DNA of 64,000 nt. It comes from Rhodovulum sulfidophilum DSM 1374. Lineage in GTDB: Bacteria; Pseudomonadota; Alphaproteobacteria; Rhodobacterales; Rhodobacteraceae. The notes under the pieces were generated by a model. The model saw only the letters and a program-made list of their open reading frames with translations. It had not been told where the DNA came from and ran no database searches. A program made the position numbers and the translations under genes. This document shows, piece after piece, positions 20,700 through 29,877 of this stretch (its first letter is position 1; every line of letters starts with the position of its first letter). The stretch is taken from NCBI RefSeq assembly GCF_001633165.1, contig NZ_CP015418.1:62001-126000 (forward strand), in the 5' to 3' direction.

Positions 20700-23600
20700 A
20701 TCGCCGGGATCACCAGCACCGTCAGCATGGTCGAGGAGGCCAGACCGAACAAAAGCGACAGCGCCAGCCCCTGAAAGATCGGGTCCGCCAGGATCACCGC
20801 CGCCCCGATCATCGCCGCCAGCGCCGTCAGCAGGATCGGCTTGACCCGCGTCGCCCCGGCCTCGACCAGCGTCTCGACCGTGATCCGGCCCTCGGGATCG
20901 GCATGGCGGATGAAATCGACCAGCAGGATCGAGTTCCGCACGATGATCCCCGCCAGCGCGATGAAGCCGATCATCGAGGTCGCGGTGAAGGGCGCATGGA
21001 ACAGCCAGTGCCCCAGCATGATGCCCAGGAAGGTCAGCGGCACCGGCGTCAGCACCACCAGCGGCAGCCGGAACGACCCGAACTGCGCCACGACGAGGAT
21101 GTAGATCCCGACCAGCGCCACCCCGAAGGCCGCGCCCATGTCGCGGAAGGTGACCCAGGTCACCTCCCATTCGCCGTCCCACAGGAGGACCGGCTTGTCC
21201 TCCGACAACGGCTGGCCATGCAAACGGATCTCGGGCGCGCTCAGGCCCAGCGCCTGCCAGTCGACCCGGTCAAGCCGGTCCCCGACCGCCAGCATGCCGT
21301 AAAGCGGTGCCTCGAAATCGCCGGCCAGATCGGCCTGGACCATCTCGGCATAGCGCCCGTTATGGCGGAAGACCGGGAACGAGGCCTGCTCCTCGGTCAG
21401 CCGCACCACATCGCCCAGTTCGACCACGCCGCGCCCGCCGGGCAGCACATTGGCCGGAACCGGCGTCGCCAGCGCCCGTTCGTCAAGCACACGGTCGGCC
21501 TTGTCGCGCGCGACCACGATCGGGATCGGCGCCCGGCCCGCACCACGATGCGAATAGCCGACCGTGGTGGCGCCGTTCAGCATCCTGAGCGTGTCCAGCG
21601 CATCGTCCTCGGCGACATCGAAGAAGGCCAGATCGGACGGATCGGTCTCGGCCCGGATGCGGCGGGCGCGGGTGCCGAAGCTGTCATCGACATCGACGAT
21701 GAAGGGCGTGTCCTCGAAGGCCTGCCGGACCCGGGCCGCAACCGCCCGGCGGGTATCGCCATCGGGGCCGTAGATCTCGGCCAGCAGCGTCGCCATGACG
21801 GGCGGCCCGGGCGGCGGCTCGACCACTTTCAGCACCGTGCCCGCGGGCAGCTCGAGCCCCCCTAGCCGCTGACGCAGATCAAGCGCGATGGCATGGCTGG
21901 TGCGGTCGCGGGCATCCTTGGGCGAGAGGTTGACCTGCACATCGCCCTGTTCGGGACTTTCGCGCAGGAAATAGTGCCGGACGAGCCCGTTGAAGTTGAA
22001 GGGCGCGGCGGTGCCCGCATGGGTCTGGGCCGAGACCGCCTCGGGCATGGCCAGCGCCACCCTTGCGGCCGCCTGCGCCACCGCATCGGTCGCCTCGACC
22101 GAGGCGCCCTCGGGCAGATCGATGACGATGGCCAGTTCCGACTTGTTGTCGAAGGGCAGCAGCTTGACGGTCACATCCTTGGTGTAAAGCGCGGCCATCG
22201 AGCCGAAGGAGACCGTTGCCACCCCCAGCAGGAAAACGAGACTGATCCATTTGCGCGACAGGATCGGCCGCACGATATGGGCGTAAAGCCGCCCCAGCCG
22301 CCCGCCCGGATGGCCCGCCCCCGCGCCCCCGGCATGCAGAGGCGCCCGGCCCGCGATCTTCAGCATCAGCCAGGGGGTGATCGTCACCGCGACGAAGAAG
22401 GAAAAGATCATCGCGGCCGAGGCATTGGCCGGGATCGGGCTCATGTACGGCCCCATCATCCCCGACACGAACAGCATCGGCAAAAGCGCCACGACCACGG
22501 TCAGGGTGGCGACGATGGTCGGGTTGCCGACCTCGGCCACGGCCTCGACCGCCGCCCGCACCCGGCTGTCGCCCGGTTTCACCATCCCCCAGTGCCGGGC
22601 GATGTTCTCGATCACCACGATGGCGTCATCGACCAGAATGCCGATGGAAAAGATCAGCGCGAACAGCGACACCCGGTTCAGCGTGTAACCCATGGCATGG
22701 GCGGCAAAGAGCGTCAGCAGGATCGTCACCGGAATGACGATGGCCACAACCAGCGCCTCGCGCCAGCCGATGGCAAAAAGCACCAGCGCCACGATCGAGA
22801 CCGTCGCCAGCCCCAGATGGAACAGCAACTCGTTGGCCTTTTCCGAGGCGGTATGGCCGTAATTCCGCGTGACCTCGACCGCGACCGTATCCGGAATGAG
22901 CCCGCCCTTCATCTCCTCAAGCCGCTGCAGGACCTGTTCGCCCACCACCACGGCATTGGCGCCCGCGCGCTTGGCCAGCGCCAGCGTGACCGCGGGGCGG
23001 CGGAGGATCTCGCCCTCGGGGCCGCGGGCGAGGCTCGCCACGTGACGCTCGTCAAGATCCGAGACGAAGCCGATCTCGGCCAGGTCGCGCAGATAGACGG
23101 TGCGGCCGTCGCGCGCGGTCAGCTCCAGATTGCCGATCTCGGCCGGGGTTGCCAGCGTCCGGCCCAGCACCAGTCCGACCTGCTGGCCTGCATCGCGCAC
23201 CAGCCCCGCCGGGGTGGCGGCATTGGCACCCGCGACCTTCTGCGACAGCTCTTGCAGGGTGATCCCGTAAAGCGCCAGCTTCTGCGGATCGGGGGCGACG
23301 CGCAGCGCCTCTTCGGTCTCGCCGACCAGATAGGTCAGCCCGACATCGTCGATCCGGACCAGCTCGGTCTCGGCCTCGCGGGCGATCCGGGTCAGATCGG
23401 CCGCGGTTACCGCGCTCTGGCCAAAGACCGGGGTGAAGGTCAGCGTCACGATCGCCACGTCATTGATGCCGCGCCCGACCACCAGCGGTTCGGGAATGCC
23501 GACCGGGATGCGGTCCATATTGGCCAGGATCTTGTCGCGCACGCGCAAGATCGCGGTGTCCTGGCTCAGCCCCACCCTGAACCGCGCGGTCACCATCGCC

Positions 23601-23905
23601 CGGTCGTCGCGGGTCTCGGAATAGACATGCTCGACCTCGTCGATGCCCTTGACGATGGTCTCGAGCGGCTCGGTCACCAGCTTGACCGCATCGACGGCCC
23701 GGAGCCCGTCGGCCCGGACATGGATATCGACCAGCGGCACCGAGATCTGCGGCTCTTCCTCGCGCGGCAGGGCGATCAGCGCGATCAGGCCCAGCGCCAG
23801 CGCCGCCAAAAGCAGAAGCGGTGTCAGCGGCGAGCGGATGAACCCCTTGGTCAGGTATCCGGCAAGGCCGAGGCGGCGGGCGGCGGGGCGGGTCTCGTCA
23901 CTCAT
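20678..23905 (-). CDS. RND efflux transporter, inner-membrane permease
   Basis: A 1,075-residue AcrB/MexF-superfamily pump. Features are a first helix at ~25-45 followed by the long periplasmic porter domain, helices 2-6 with the proton-relay SIGILVDDAIVVIENIARHW (paired Asp), a second periplasmic domain, and helices 8-12 with GFIALAGIIVRNSILLVDFI. It forms the trimeric core of a tripartite exporter energised by protons. It overlaps its adaptor gene by 8 bp; no outer-membrane factor is encoded here, so a shared TolC-type channel is likely. Substrate not predictable. Unlike the truncated pump operon at the left edge, no repressor gene is adjacent. Confidence 0.9.
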   Translation of the reverse strand: MSDETRPAARRLGLAGYLTKGFIRSPLTPLLLLAALALGLIALIALPREEEPQISVPLVDIHVRADGLRAVDAVKLVTEPLETIVKGIDEVEHVYSETRDDRAMVTARFRVGLSQDTAILRVRDKILANMDRIPVGIPEPLVVGRGINDVAIVTLTFTPVFGQSAVTAADLTRIAREAETELVRIDDVGLTYLVGETEEALRVAPDPQKLALYGITLQELSQKVAGANAATPAGLVRDAGQQVGLVLGRTLATPAEIGNLELTARDGRTVYLRDLAEIGFVSDLDERHVASLARGPEGEILRRPAVTLALAKRAGANAVVVGEQVLQRLEEMKGGLIPDTVAVEVTRNYGHTASEKANELLFHLGLATVSIVALVLFAIGWREALVVAIVIPVTILLTLFAAHAMGYTLNRVSLFALIFSIGILVDDAIVVIENIARHWGMVKPGDSRVRAAVEAVAEVGNPTIVATLTVVVALLPMLFVSGMMGPYMSPIPANASAAMIFSFFVAVTITPWLMLKIAGRAPLHAGGAGAGHPGGRLGRLYAHIVRPILSRKWISLVFLLGVATVSFGSMAALYTKDVTVKLLPFDNKSELAIVIDLPEGASVEATDAVAQAAARVALAMPEAVSAQTHAGTAAPFNFNGLVRHYFLRESPEQGDVQVNLSPKDARDRTSHAIALDLRQRLGGLELPAGTVLKVVEPPPGPPVMATLLAEIYGPDGDTRRAVAARVRQAFEDTPFIVDVDDSFGTRARRIRAETDPSDLAFFDVAEDDALDTLRMLNGATTVGYSHRGAGRAPIPIVVARDKADRVLDERALATPVPANVLPGGRGVVELGDVVRLTEEQASFPVFRHNGRYAEMVQADLAGDFEAPLYGMLAVGDRLDRVDWQALGLSAPEIRLHGQPLSEDKPVLLWDGEWEVTWVTFRDMGAAFGVALVGIYILVVAQFGSFRLPLVVLTPVPLTFLGIMLGHWLFHAPFTATSMIGFIALAGIIVRNSILLVDFIRHADPEGRITVETLVEAGATRVKPILLTALAAMIGAAVILADPIFQGLALSLLFGLASSTMLTVLVIPAIYRIFKT

Positions 23906-24875
23906 CGGGGCTCACCACGCGGTCGCCGGGTTCCAGCCCGGTCAGGATCTCGACCCGGTCGCGGCCGTCATGGCGCAGCCGTTCGCCCGGCACCACCACG
24001 CGCTCGACCGGGCCATCGGGCCCTGCCACCGCGACGAAATCGAGCCCGCCCCGATGCGTCACCGCGCCCGGCGGCACCAGCAGGGCCTGCCGCGTGCCGA
24101 CCGGCAGCCGGACCGGCACCCGGCGCCCGACGAAACGGCCGTCGAGCCCCTCGACCTCGACATCGGCCAGCACCCGGCCGCCTTCGATCTGCGGATAGAT
24201 CTTGACCAGCCGCCCGCTCTGGCCGTCGAGCCCGGTGCTGTCGCCCGCGGCGATCCGGTCGCCCGGGCGCAGCGTCAGCGCATGCCGTTCGGGGATCGCG
24301 AGCCTGAGGAACAGCCCGCCGCCGCCGATCTCGGCCACGGTGTCGCCCGCGACCAGAACCGAACCGGGCGAGATCGGCACCGACAGCACCAGCCCGCTGC
24401 CGGGCGACAGCACCGCCCCCTCGGCGACCTGCTCTTCGATCACCCGGCGCCGGGCGGCGGTACTGTCGATCTGGCCCTCGAGCTCGGCCACCTGGGTCGT
24501 GAGTTGATCCAGCCGCTGCTGGGTGACGACGCCCCGCTCGCGCAGCGCCCTGCCCCGGTCGAGATCGCGCCGCGCGGTGTCGAGCTGGGCGGTGAGCGCC
24601 TTCAGCGTCGCGTCGAGCGCGCGCATCTGAAAGCTCAGCTTGTCATCCTCGATCCGCGCGATTTCCTGTCCGGCCTCGACCGGATCGCCCTCGGTCACCT
24701 TCAGCTCGACCACCGTGCCGCCGATCCGGCTGCGCGCGGGCACCCGGTTGCGGGTCTCGACCTCGCCATAAACCGGCTTCCATTCAGTGATCGTCACCGG
24801 CGCCAGCACCGTTTCGGCCGCTTCCGCGGGCAGGGCTGCCAGCAGCGCAAAGATCAAAGCGAGTCGTCGGCCCAT
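23898..24875 (-). CDS. RND efflux periplasmic adaptor subunit
   Basis: A 325-residue membrane-fusion protein with a Sec signal (RRLALIFALLAALPAEAAE). Then follow the lipoyl half-motif (RSRIGGTVVELKVTEGDPVE, then AGQEIARIEDD), a coiled-coil hairpin (LDATLKALTAQLDTARRDLD, later QLTTQVAELEGQID), the second lipoyl half and a beta-barrel. It links the RND permease, which it overlaps by 8 bp, to an outer-membrane channel. The ATG at 24875 follows CAGGAGA. It is the first gene of a two-gene operon. Confidence 0.88.
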   Translation of the reverse strand: MGRRLALIFALLAALPAEAAETVLAPVTITEWKPVYGEVETRNRVPARSRIGGTVVELKVTEGDPVEAGQEIARIEDDKLSFQMRALDATLKALTAQLDTARRDLDRGRALRERGVVTQQRLDQLTTQVAELEGQIDSTAARRRVIEEQVAEGAVLSPGSGLVLSVPISPGSVLVAGDTVAEIGGGGLFLRLAIPERHALTLRPGDRIAAGDSTGLDGQSGRLVKIYPQIEGGRVLADVEVEGLDGRFVGRRVPVRLPVGTRQALLVPPGAVTHRGGLDFVAVAGPDGPVERVVVPGERLRHDGRDRVEILTGLEPGDRVVSPDE

Positions 24876-25365
24876 CGCCGTATCTCCTGTCAGGCAACGT
24901 CTTCCCCCGGAGCGCCCGGCCACGGGATAACGAATGCAATTTGTTGAATGTTTGGGGCGGATTGCCCGGCTTTGCAAGGCCCATCGCCTTCGCAGATCTC
25001 CCCGCGCCACCTGAAAAGGCCGGAGAAGACCAGCCTTTCTGAAAGGATGACCGGAATCGCTGCGAAAACGGCACCGACGGAGGGCTCGGGCTGCGGCATC
25101 GCGTCCCCGGCTGCCGGCTGCCGGAATCCTGCCGGAAACGGACCAGAGGCGGGCGGCGATCCGCCTAGAACGGCTCCGGCAAGCTTGTTCGCTTTCGCCC
25201 TCCCGCCTATCCTCAAGACGTCCCGGATGGCCGGAGACGGCAGACCCGACGCCCACCGCATTGCCGCCAAGCCGACAGAATTGAACAGTCGTCCTTCAGC
25301 CGGGAGGGCAGTCGCCCGGCTCTCGGTCCAGCCTTGTTACCCTGATGATTTCGACGTTTTGTAAC
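24876..25365. other. Divergent intergenic region
   Basis: About 490 bp upstream of both the RND operon and a small hypothetical gene. It is G+C-rich apart from a short AT-rich patch near 24933-24952 (GCAATTTGTTGAATG), which could hold the RND-operon promoter. Nothing else is recognisable. Confidence 0.35.
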
Positions 25366-25728
25366 ATGCCAGAGTCCAGCGTTTCCGTACCCAAGGCAGA
25401 TCCCGCCGAGAGGCTGACCGAGTTCGCGCTCGAAGCGCTTCTGGCCTCGCCCGAAGGGTGGCGATCCTTCGCGCGCGACAGCGTCTTCGACTGTCCCGAC
25501 GCGCCCCCGCTGGCGCTGATCTTCGCCCTCGTCAATGCCTCGGCCCAGATCGAGGCGATCTTCTCCGAAGGCAGCCCGGCCCGGACCGCGGCGCAGAACG
25601 GGTTCCGGCTGGCGGGGCTGCTCTCGGCCGATCTTTACGCCATGCAGAGCCTCGGCCTGCCGCATGCCCGCGCCGCCGATTTCTCGGATTACTGGCACAG
25701 TTCCGATCCCTACTTCCTCACCCTCTGA
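25366..25728 (+). CDS. Conserved hypothetical protein
   Basis: A 120-residue protein without a signal peptide or membrane segment that I recognise. It is rich in Ala, Leu and Ser, with an acidic patch (SVFDCPDAPPLALIFALVNA) and an aromatic C-terminus (SDYWHSSDPYFLTL). The codon pattern is typical of neighbouring genes. An in-frame ATG at 25345 would add seven residues; neither start has a clear ribosome-binding site. It precedes deoC by 66 bp and may share its transcript. I do not recognise the family and assign no function. Confidence 0.55.
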   Translation: MPESSVSVPKADPAERLTEFALEALLASPEGWRSFARDSVFDCPDAPPLALIFALVNASAQIEAIFSEGSPARTAAQNGFRLAGLLSADLYAMQSLGLPHARAADFSDYWHSSDPYFLTL

Positions 25729-25794
25729 GCGCGCTTGAACCCCCCACCCCCGGCATGTCACCAAGGGCAGGAGAGATCCGCAGGGAGCGCGCGC

Positions 25795-26811
25795 ATGACC
25801 CGCAGCGAGGACAAGACACCGGCCACGACACCGGCCCGGCCCGCAAGCCCCGCGCTGCCGCGGCTGGCGCATGCCCGCAATGGCGGCCTGCCGCTCGATA
25901 CCGGCTGGATCGCCTCGACCCGGGTGAACCGCCCGGCGGCCGAGCGCCATGCCGCCGGTCTTGCCGCGCGCAGGCCCGCCGATCCCGCGACCGAGGCCGC
26001 CTGGCTGTTGCGCGCGGTCGGGCTGATCGACCTCACGACGCTGTCGGGCGATGACACGCCGGGCCGGGTGCGTCAGCTCTGCGCCAAGGCCAGGGCCCCG
26101 CTTCGGGCCGATCTAAGGACGGCGCTGGGGGCCGGGCCGGTGACGACGGCGGCGGTCTGCGTCTATCACGAGATGATCGCCCCCGCGCTGGCCGCGCTCG
26201 AGGGCTCGGGGCTGCCGGTCGCGGCGGTCTCGACCGGCTTTCCCGCCGGTCTTTCGCCCTTTTCCACCCGGCTGGCCGAGATCGAGGCCAGCGTCGCGGC
26301 GGGGGCTTCGGAAATCGACATCGTGATCTCGCGCCGCCATGTGCTCCTGGGCGACTGGCAGGCGCTATATGACGAGGTCGCGGCCTTTCGCGCCGCCTGC
26401 GGACCCGCCCATATGAAGGCGATCCTCGCCACCGGCGAGCTGGGCACGCTGACCAATGTCGCCCGCGCCAGTCTGGTGGCGATGATGGCCGGGGCCGATT
26501 TCATCAAGACCTCGACTGGCAAGGAGCCGGTAAATGCGACCCTGCCGGTCGGGCTGACCATGTGCCGGATGATCCGCGCCTATCGCGAGGCGACCGGCGT
26601 CGATGTGGGCTTCAAGCCCGCGGGCGGGATCTCGACGGCGCCGGATGCGCTCGACTGGCTGGGGCTGGTGGGCGAGGAGCTGGGACCGCGCTGGCAGGAA
26701 CCGGTTCTCTTCCGCTTCGGCGCCTCCTCGCTTCTGGGCGCGATCGAGCGGCGGCTGGACGAGATCGCCTTCGGGGCGGGCAGCACGCCGCGCCGCCATG
26801 CGACGGGCTAG
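25795..26811 (+). CDS. deoC: Deoxyribose-phosphate aldolase
   Basis: A 338-residue class I aldolase that splits 2-deoxyribose-5-phosphate into glyceraldehyde-3-phosphate and acetaldehyde. The core TIM-barrel motifs are intact: EIDIVIS with the proton-relay Asp, FIKTSTGK with the Schiff-base Lys (~238), and VGFKPAGGIST with the second Lys (~273). It is longer than the ~250-residue enterobacterial enzyme and resembles the long form, with an extra N-terminal arm. The ATG at 25795 follows AGGGAG. It is followed, after 4 bp, by an aldehyde-dehydrogenase-like gene, which suggests handling of the acetaldehyde product, but that partner looks catalytically dead. Confidence 0.9.
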   Translation: MTRSEDKTPATTPARPASPALPRLAHARNGGLPLDTGWIASTRVNRPAAERHAAGLAARRPADPATEAAWLLRAVGLIDLTTLSGDDTPGRVRQLCAKARAPLRADLRTALGAGPVTTAAVCVYHEMIAPALAALEGSGLPVAAVSTGFPAGLSPFSTRLAEIEASVAAGASEIDIVISRRHVLLGDWQALYDEVAAFRAACGPAHMKAILATGELGTLTNVARASLVAMMAGADFIKTSTGKEPVNATLPVGLTMCRMIRAYREATGVDVGFKPAGGISTAPDALDWLGLVGEELGPRWQEPVLFRFGASSLLGAIERRLDEIAFGAGSTPRRHATG

Positions 26812-26815
26812 CGCG

Positions 26816-28810
26816 ATGGCACCGAACGCCCTCGACCGCGGCCCGGGCCGCGCCCCCGATGCCGAGGCCCGCGCCTGGATCGGCCAGCACGACGGCGCTT
26901 TCGGGCCCTGGATCGCCGGGTCGCTCCGCCCCGGCGCGGATGCCACCGCGATCTGCTCTCCGGCGAGCGGCGCCGAGCTTGCCCGTCTGGCCGATGCGAG
27001 CCCCGCCGATCTCGCCGACGCCCGTGCTGCGGCGGCCACCGCCCAGCCGCTCTGGGCCGCGCTGCCGGGCGTCGAACGGGCGCGAAAGCTGTACGACTGG
27101 GCCGCGGAAATCGCGGCGCGGGAGACCTGCCTGACCCAGCTTCTGGCGCTGGAGACCGGACGGCCGGTCCGCGCCTGCCGCCGCGGGCTGAGCGCGGGTC
27201 TCGACGCATTGCGACAGGCAGCCGGCAGCCTTCTGGCGGGCGCCGCCGACCGGCCCGGACATGTGCCTCTCGGGGTCGTCGCGCCCGGCCCGTCATTCGG
27301 CCTTTCACTGGGCCGGATCGCCCCGGCGCTGGCGGCGGGAAATGCGGTGATCCTTGCACCCGGCCCGGCCGATGGGAAACTGGCCATGCTTTGCCTGGCC
27401 GAAGCCGCCGGAACGGCCGGGCTGCCCGCCGGGCTCTTGGCCGTGCTCTCTGGCGCCGCGGGGGCGCTGTCCGACCTGGCCCAGCCTCCCGTTGCAACGC
27501 TGCGCGGGCCCTGCCTGCATCTGGTGCTGGAAGATGCCGATCTCGATGCCGCGGCTGACGGCATCGCGGGCATGCTGGGCGATCCGCCGCCCGGGACCGC
27601 CGGTCACTGGCTCTTGGTGCAGGAATCGGTCGCCGAGCGGGTTCATGCCCGCCTTGCCGGACGCATGGCCCGGCTGATCATCGGCGACCCGCTCGATCCG
27701 GCCACGGATCTGGGGCCGCTGTCCGGACCCGCACTTCGCGACCGGCTGACCGCCGCGCTGGCCGAGACCCGCGGCGTCACGATCCAGCCCCTGCCGCGCC
27801 TGCCCGACCGCGGCGCCTTCATGGCCCCGGCCCTGATCACCGGCCTCGCCCCGGCCATGCCCGAGATGGAAACCGGCCTGCCCGGCCCGGTGCTCTTGTC
27901 AATGACCTTCCGGCCCCCGGCCGAGGCGATCCGGCTGGCCAATGCCATCCCGCCTGCCCCGGCCACCAGTCTCTGGAGCGAAACGCTGAGCACCGCGCTC
28001 GACCTCGCAACCACGCTCGAGGCCGGAACGGTCTGCGTCAATGGCACCGATCTCGACCCTGCCCCGGATCCGCCGGAGCTGTGGCAAAGGCCCGCGGGCC
28101 TTGCCCCGGCCCGAGCTGTGGCCCGCCCCGTGGCCGCCGCAGCGGTCCCCTCGGCCGCGCTGACGGCAGCCCGCCGCGCGCAATCCGGCTGGGCCGGGCG
28201 CAGCACCACCGAGCGGGCGGCGATCCTGATCCATGCCGCCACCCGTCTCGCGGAAAGCGCCGAGGCCGCGGCCGCCCGCTTGGCCAGCGCTGCCGGAGCA
28301 GCCGCCACCGCCTCGGCCGCCTGGGCCGAAACGCCGGGCCGCGCCACCCTGACCCGGCACCGACCGCTTGGCGTGATCGCAGTGCTTTGCCCGGAGATTT
28401 GCCGCCAGGCCGCGCCGATGCTGACAATGGCCTCGATCCTCGGACCGGTTCTGGCGGCGGGCAATGGCGCGCTGCTATACCCCGGCGCGGGCGCCAATGC
28501 CGAGGCAGAGGCGCTGATTGCCGCGCTCGAAGCGGCCGGGATGCCGAAGGGGCTGGTGGGGATCGTTTCGGGGCCGCGCGCGGCGCTGGCCTGCGCGCTT
28601 GCGGCCCGGGTCGATCTCGACGCGCTCTGGTGCTTTGGCGCCGGGGATCTGCCGGAAGACCTGCCCGCACGGGCGGCCGCGACCGGCAAGGCGCTCTGGC
28701 TTTCAGAAGACGGCGCCTCCGAAACCTGGACCGGACCCGGAGGCACAAGCGATCTGTTCCGGATTGCCGCCGGACGGCGTCAGACCCTCCGGCTGAGCTG
28801 GGGCGCCTGA
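26816..28810 (+). CDS. Tandem aldehyde-dehydrogenase-like protein lacking catalytic residues
   Basis: A 664-residue protein made of an N-terminal ALDH-like region (to ~residue 420) and a second, shorter ALDH-like region (~440-664). The fold landmarks are recognisable: VPLGVVAPGPSF, IAPALAAGNAVILAP, LVLEDADLDAAADG, then the IIGDPLDPATDLGPL block. The catalytic Cys segment, normally NQGQVC-like, is GDPPPGTAGHW (~254-264), with no Cys. The general-base Glu of the ELGGK-like segment is also gone (RGPCLHLV). The second region has no catalytic Cys either. Double-domain ALDHs next to deoC occur in Rhodobacterales; in known relatives the first domain is usually active. The start at 26816 is uncertain; an ATG at 26798 is also in frame. 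Confidence 0.75.
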   Translation: MAPNALDRGPGRAPDAEARAWIGQHDGAFGPWIAGSLRPGADATAICSPASGAELARLADASPADLADARAAAATAQPLWAALPGVERARKLYDWAAEIAARETCLTQLLALETGRPVRACRRGLSAGLDALRQAAGSLLAGAADRPGHVPLGVVAPGPSFGLSLGRIAPALAAGNAVILAPGPADGKLAMLCLAEAAGTAGLPAGLLAVLSGAAGALSDLAQPPVATLRGPCLHLVLEDADLDAAADGIAGMLGDPPPGTAGHWLLVQESVAERVHARLAGRMARLIIGDPLDPATDLGPLSGPALRDRLTAALAETRGVTIQPLPRLPDRGAFMAPALITGLAPAMPEMETGLPGPVLLSMTFRPPAEAIRLANAIPPAPATSLWSETLSTALDLATTLEAGTVCVNGTDLDPAPDPPELWQRPAGLAPARAVARPVAAAAVPSAALTAARRAQSGWAGRSTTERAAILIHAATRLAESAEAAAARLASAAGAAATASAAWAETPGRATLTRHRPLGVIAVLCPEICRQAAPMLTMASILGPVLAAGNGALLYPGAGANAEAEALIAALEAAGMPKGLVGIVSGPRAALACALAARVDLDALWCFGAGDLPEDLPARAAATGKALWLSEDGASETWTGPGGTSDLFRIAAGRRQTLRLSWGA

Positions 28811-28842
28811 GCCGCCCAGGCCCCGGCGCCCGATCCCGAAGC

Positions 28843-29466
28843 TCAGCGCGAGAACACCCGGCGCCAGAACCCTTCGGCGCGGTCGCCCACCGAGTCGAAC
28901 TGCTCGCCCATCTCGTCCAGCATCGGCTCGATCCGGTCTTCCTTGAACCGGGCCAAAAGCTGCCAGATCCAGATCACCAGCGCGGCCAGCGCGCCGAGGA
29001 AGAGGATGTTGAACCACGGGATGGGGCTGTCATCCGGGCTGCCCACCGGCCGAAGCTCGACCGCGTTCGGATAGATCGACAGGTATTCGTTGCGCCAGCC
29101 GTAATGGGTCACGACCACCCATTCCGGATTTTCCTTGTCCGAGATCATGTCGCTCGCCTTGGCCTGAAGGTTCGAGCTGTCGAACTTGAAATAGGGCGGC
29201 CAGCCCCAGCTGGTATCCTCGTTGCGGAAGACGATGGGCTTGCCGTCGCGGTTGAACGTCTCGATGAAATTGACGAAGCGGGTATTGTCGCCTTCGCTGT
29301 TCCCGGCGCCGTTGCTGGCGAAGAAGATCCGGTTCTCGCCGAAGTTGATCTGACGTTCCTTGGTCGCGGTGATCCGCACCACGTCATGCTGGGGCAGCGT
29401 GTAGTGCAGGAAGCCCGCGATCACCAGGATGACGATCGTAACGATGGTCCATTTGACATATGCCAT
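28843..29466 (-). CDS. DUF1523 family membrane protein
   Basis: A 207-residue protein of the DUF1523 family, known mainly from Rhodobacterales. Topology: one helix at the N-terminus (VKWTIVTIVILVIAGFLHY), a soluble region with HDVVRITATKERQI and ENPEWVVVTHYGWRNEY, and a second helix near 153-170, ending in a basic tail. The soluble part is likely periplasmic. Function unknown. It is followed upstream on the same strand by a second small membrane gene (29474-29740), 7 bp away, so the two are probably cotranscribed. Confidence 0.8.
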   Translation of the reverse strand: MAYVKWTIVTIVILVIAGFLHYTLPQHDVVRITATKERQINFGENRIFFASNGAGNSEGDNTRFVNFIETFNRDGKPIVFRNEDTSWGWPPYFKFDSSNLQAKASDMISDKENPEWVVVTHYGWRNEYLSIYPNAVELRPVGSPDDSPIPWFNILFLGALAALVIWIWQLLARFKEDRIEPMLDEMGEQFDSVGDRAEGFWRRVFSR

Positions 29467-29473
29467 TCGAGCC

Positions 29474-29740
29474 TCACAAGTAATTCGTGATATAGATGAT
29501 CGTGCCGACGACGATGGCCGGCACGACGTAGATCCCGAGGATCAGCTTGCGCCGGAGCGAGCGGTCATATTGCCTCAACCCCTCGTCGACATAAGCCTGG
29601 CGGTCGCCGATGCGGACCTCCTCGTCCCATTCCCGTCCGAGTTTGCCACGCCTGACCGCACGGGAATAGAGCGACACGGCGACATAGATCACCGTGAGGA
29701 TCACGAACCCCGCGAGAGCGAAACGCAGGAATGCGAACAT
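29474..29740 (-). CDS. Small membrane protein of unknown function
   Basis: An 88-residue protein with two predicted helices, near residues 3-25 (FAFLRFALAGFVILTVIYVA) and 66-86 (LILGIYVVPAIVVGTIIYI), separated by a charged loop (RRGKLGREWDEEVRIGDRQA). The ATG at 29740 follows GGAGGGA. It stands 7 bp before the DUF1523 gene. No function can be assigned; the pairing suggests a shared membrane role. Confidence 0.7.
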   Translation of the reverse strand: MFAFLRFALAGFVILTVIYVAVSLYSRAVRRGKLGREWDEEVRIGDRQAYVDEGLRQYDRSLRRKLILGIYVVPAIVVGTIIYITNYL

Positions 29741-29877
29741 GGTTCCCTCCACCCGGGCAGGCCGCGCCCTTGCCGGGGCAATATAGGCGCCTCCGATGAG
29801 ATTTGCACGACACGCCCTGCATCGCGGCCCGCTCCGGTCGCGATTGCCGCAGCCGTGCCAAGACGCTAGGCTCGGGC

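Noticed and set aside
21893..24205. Long plus-strand open frame (770 codons) opposite the RND permease
   Set aside because: Antisense shadow of the permease; composition of Arg, His, Gln and Asp typical of shadows.
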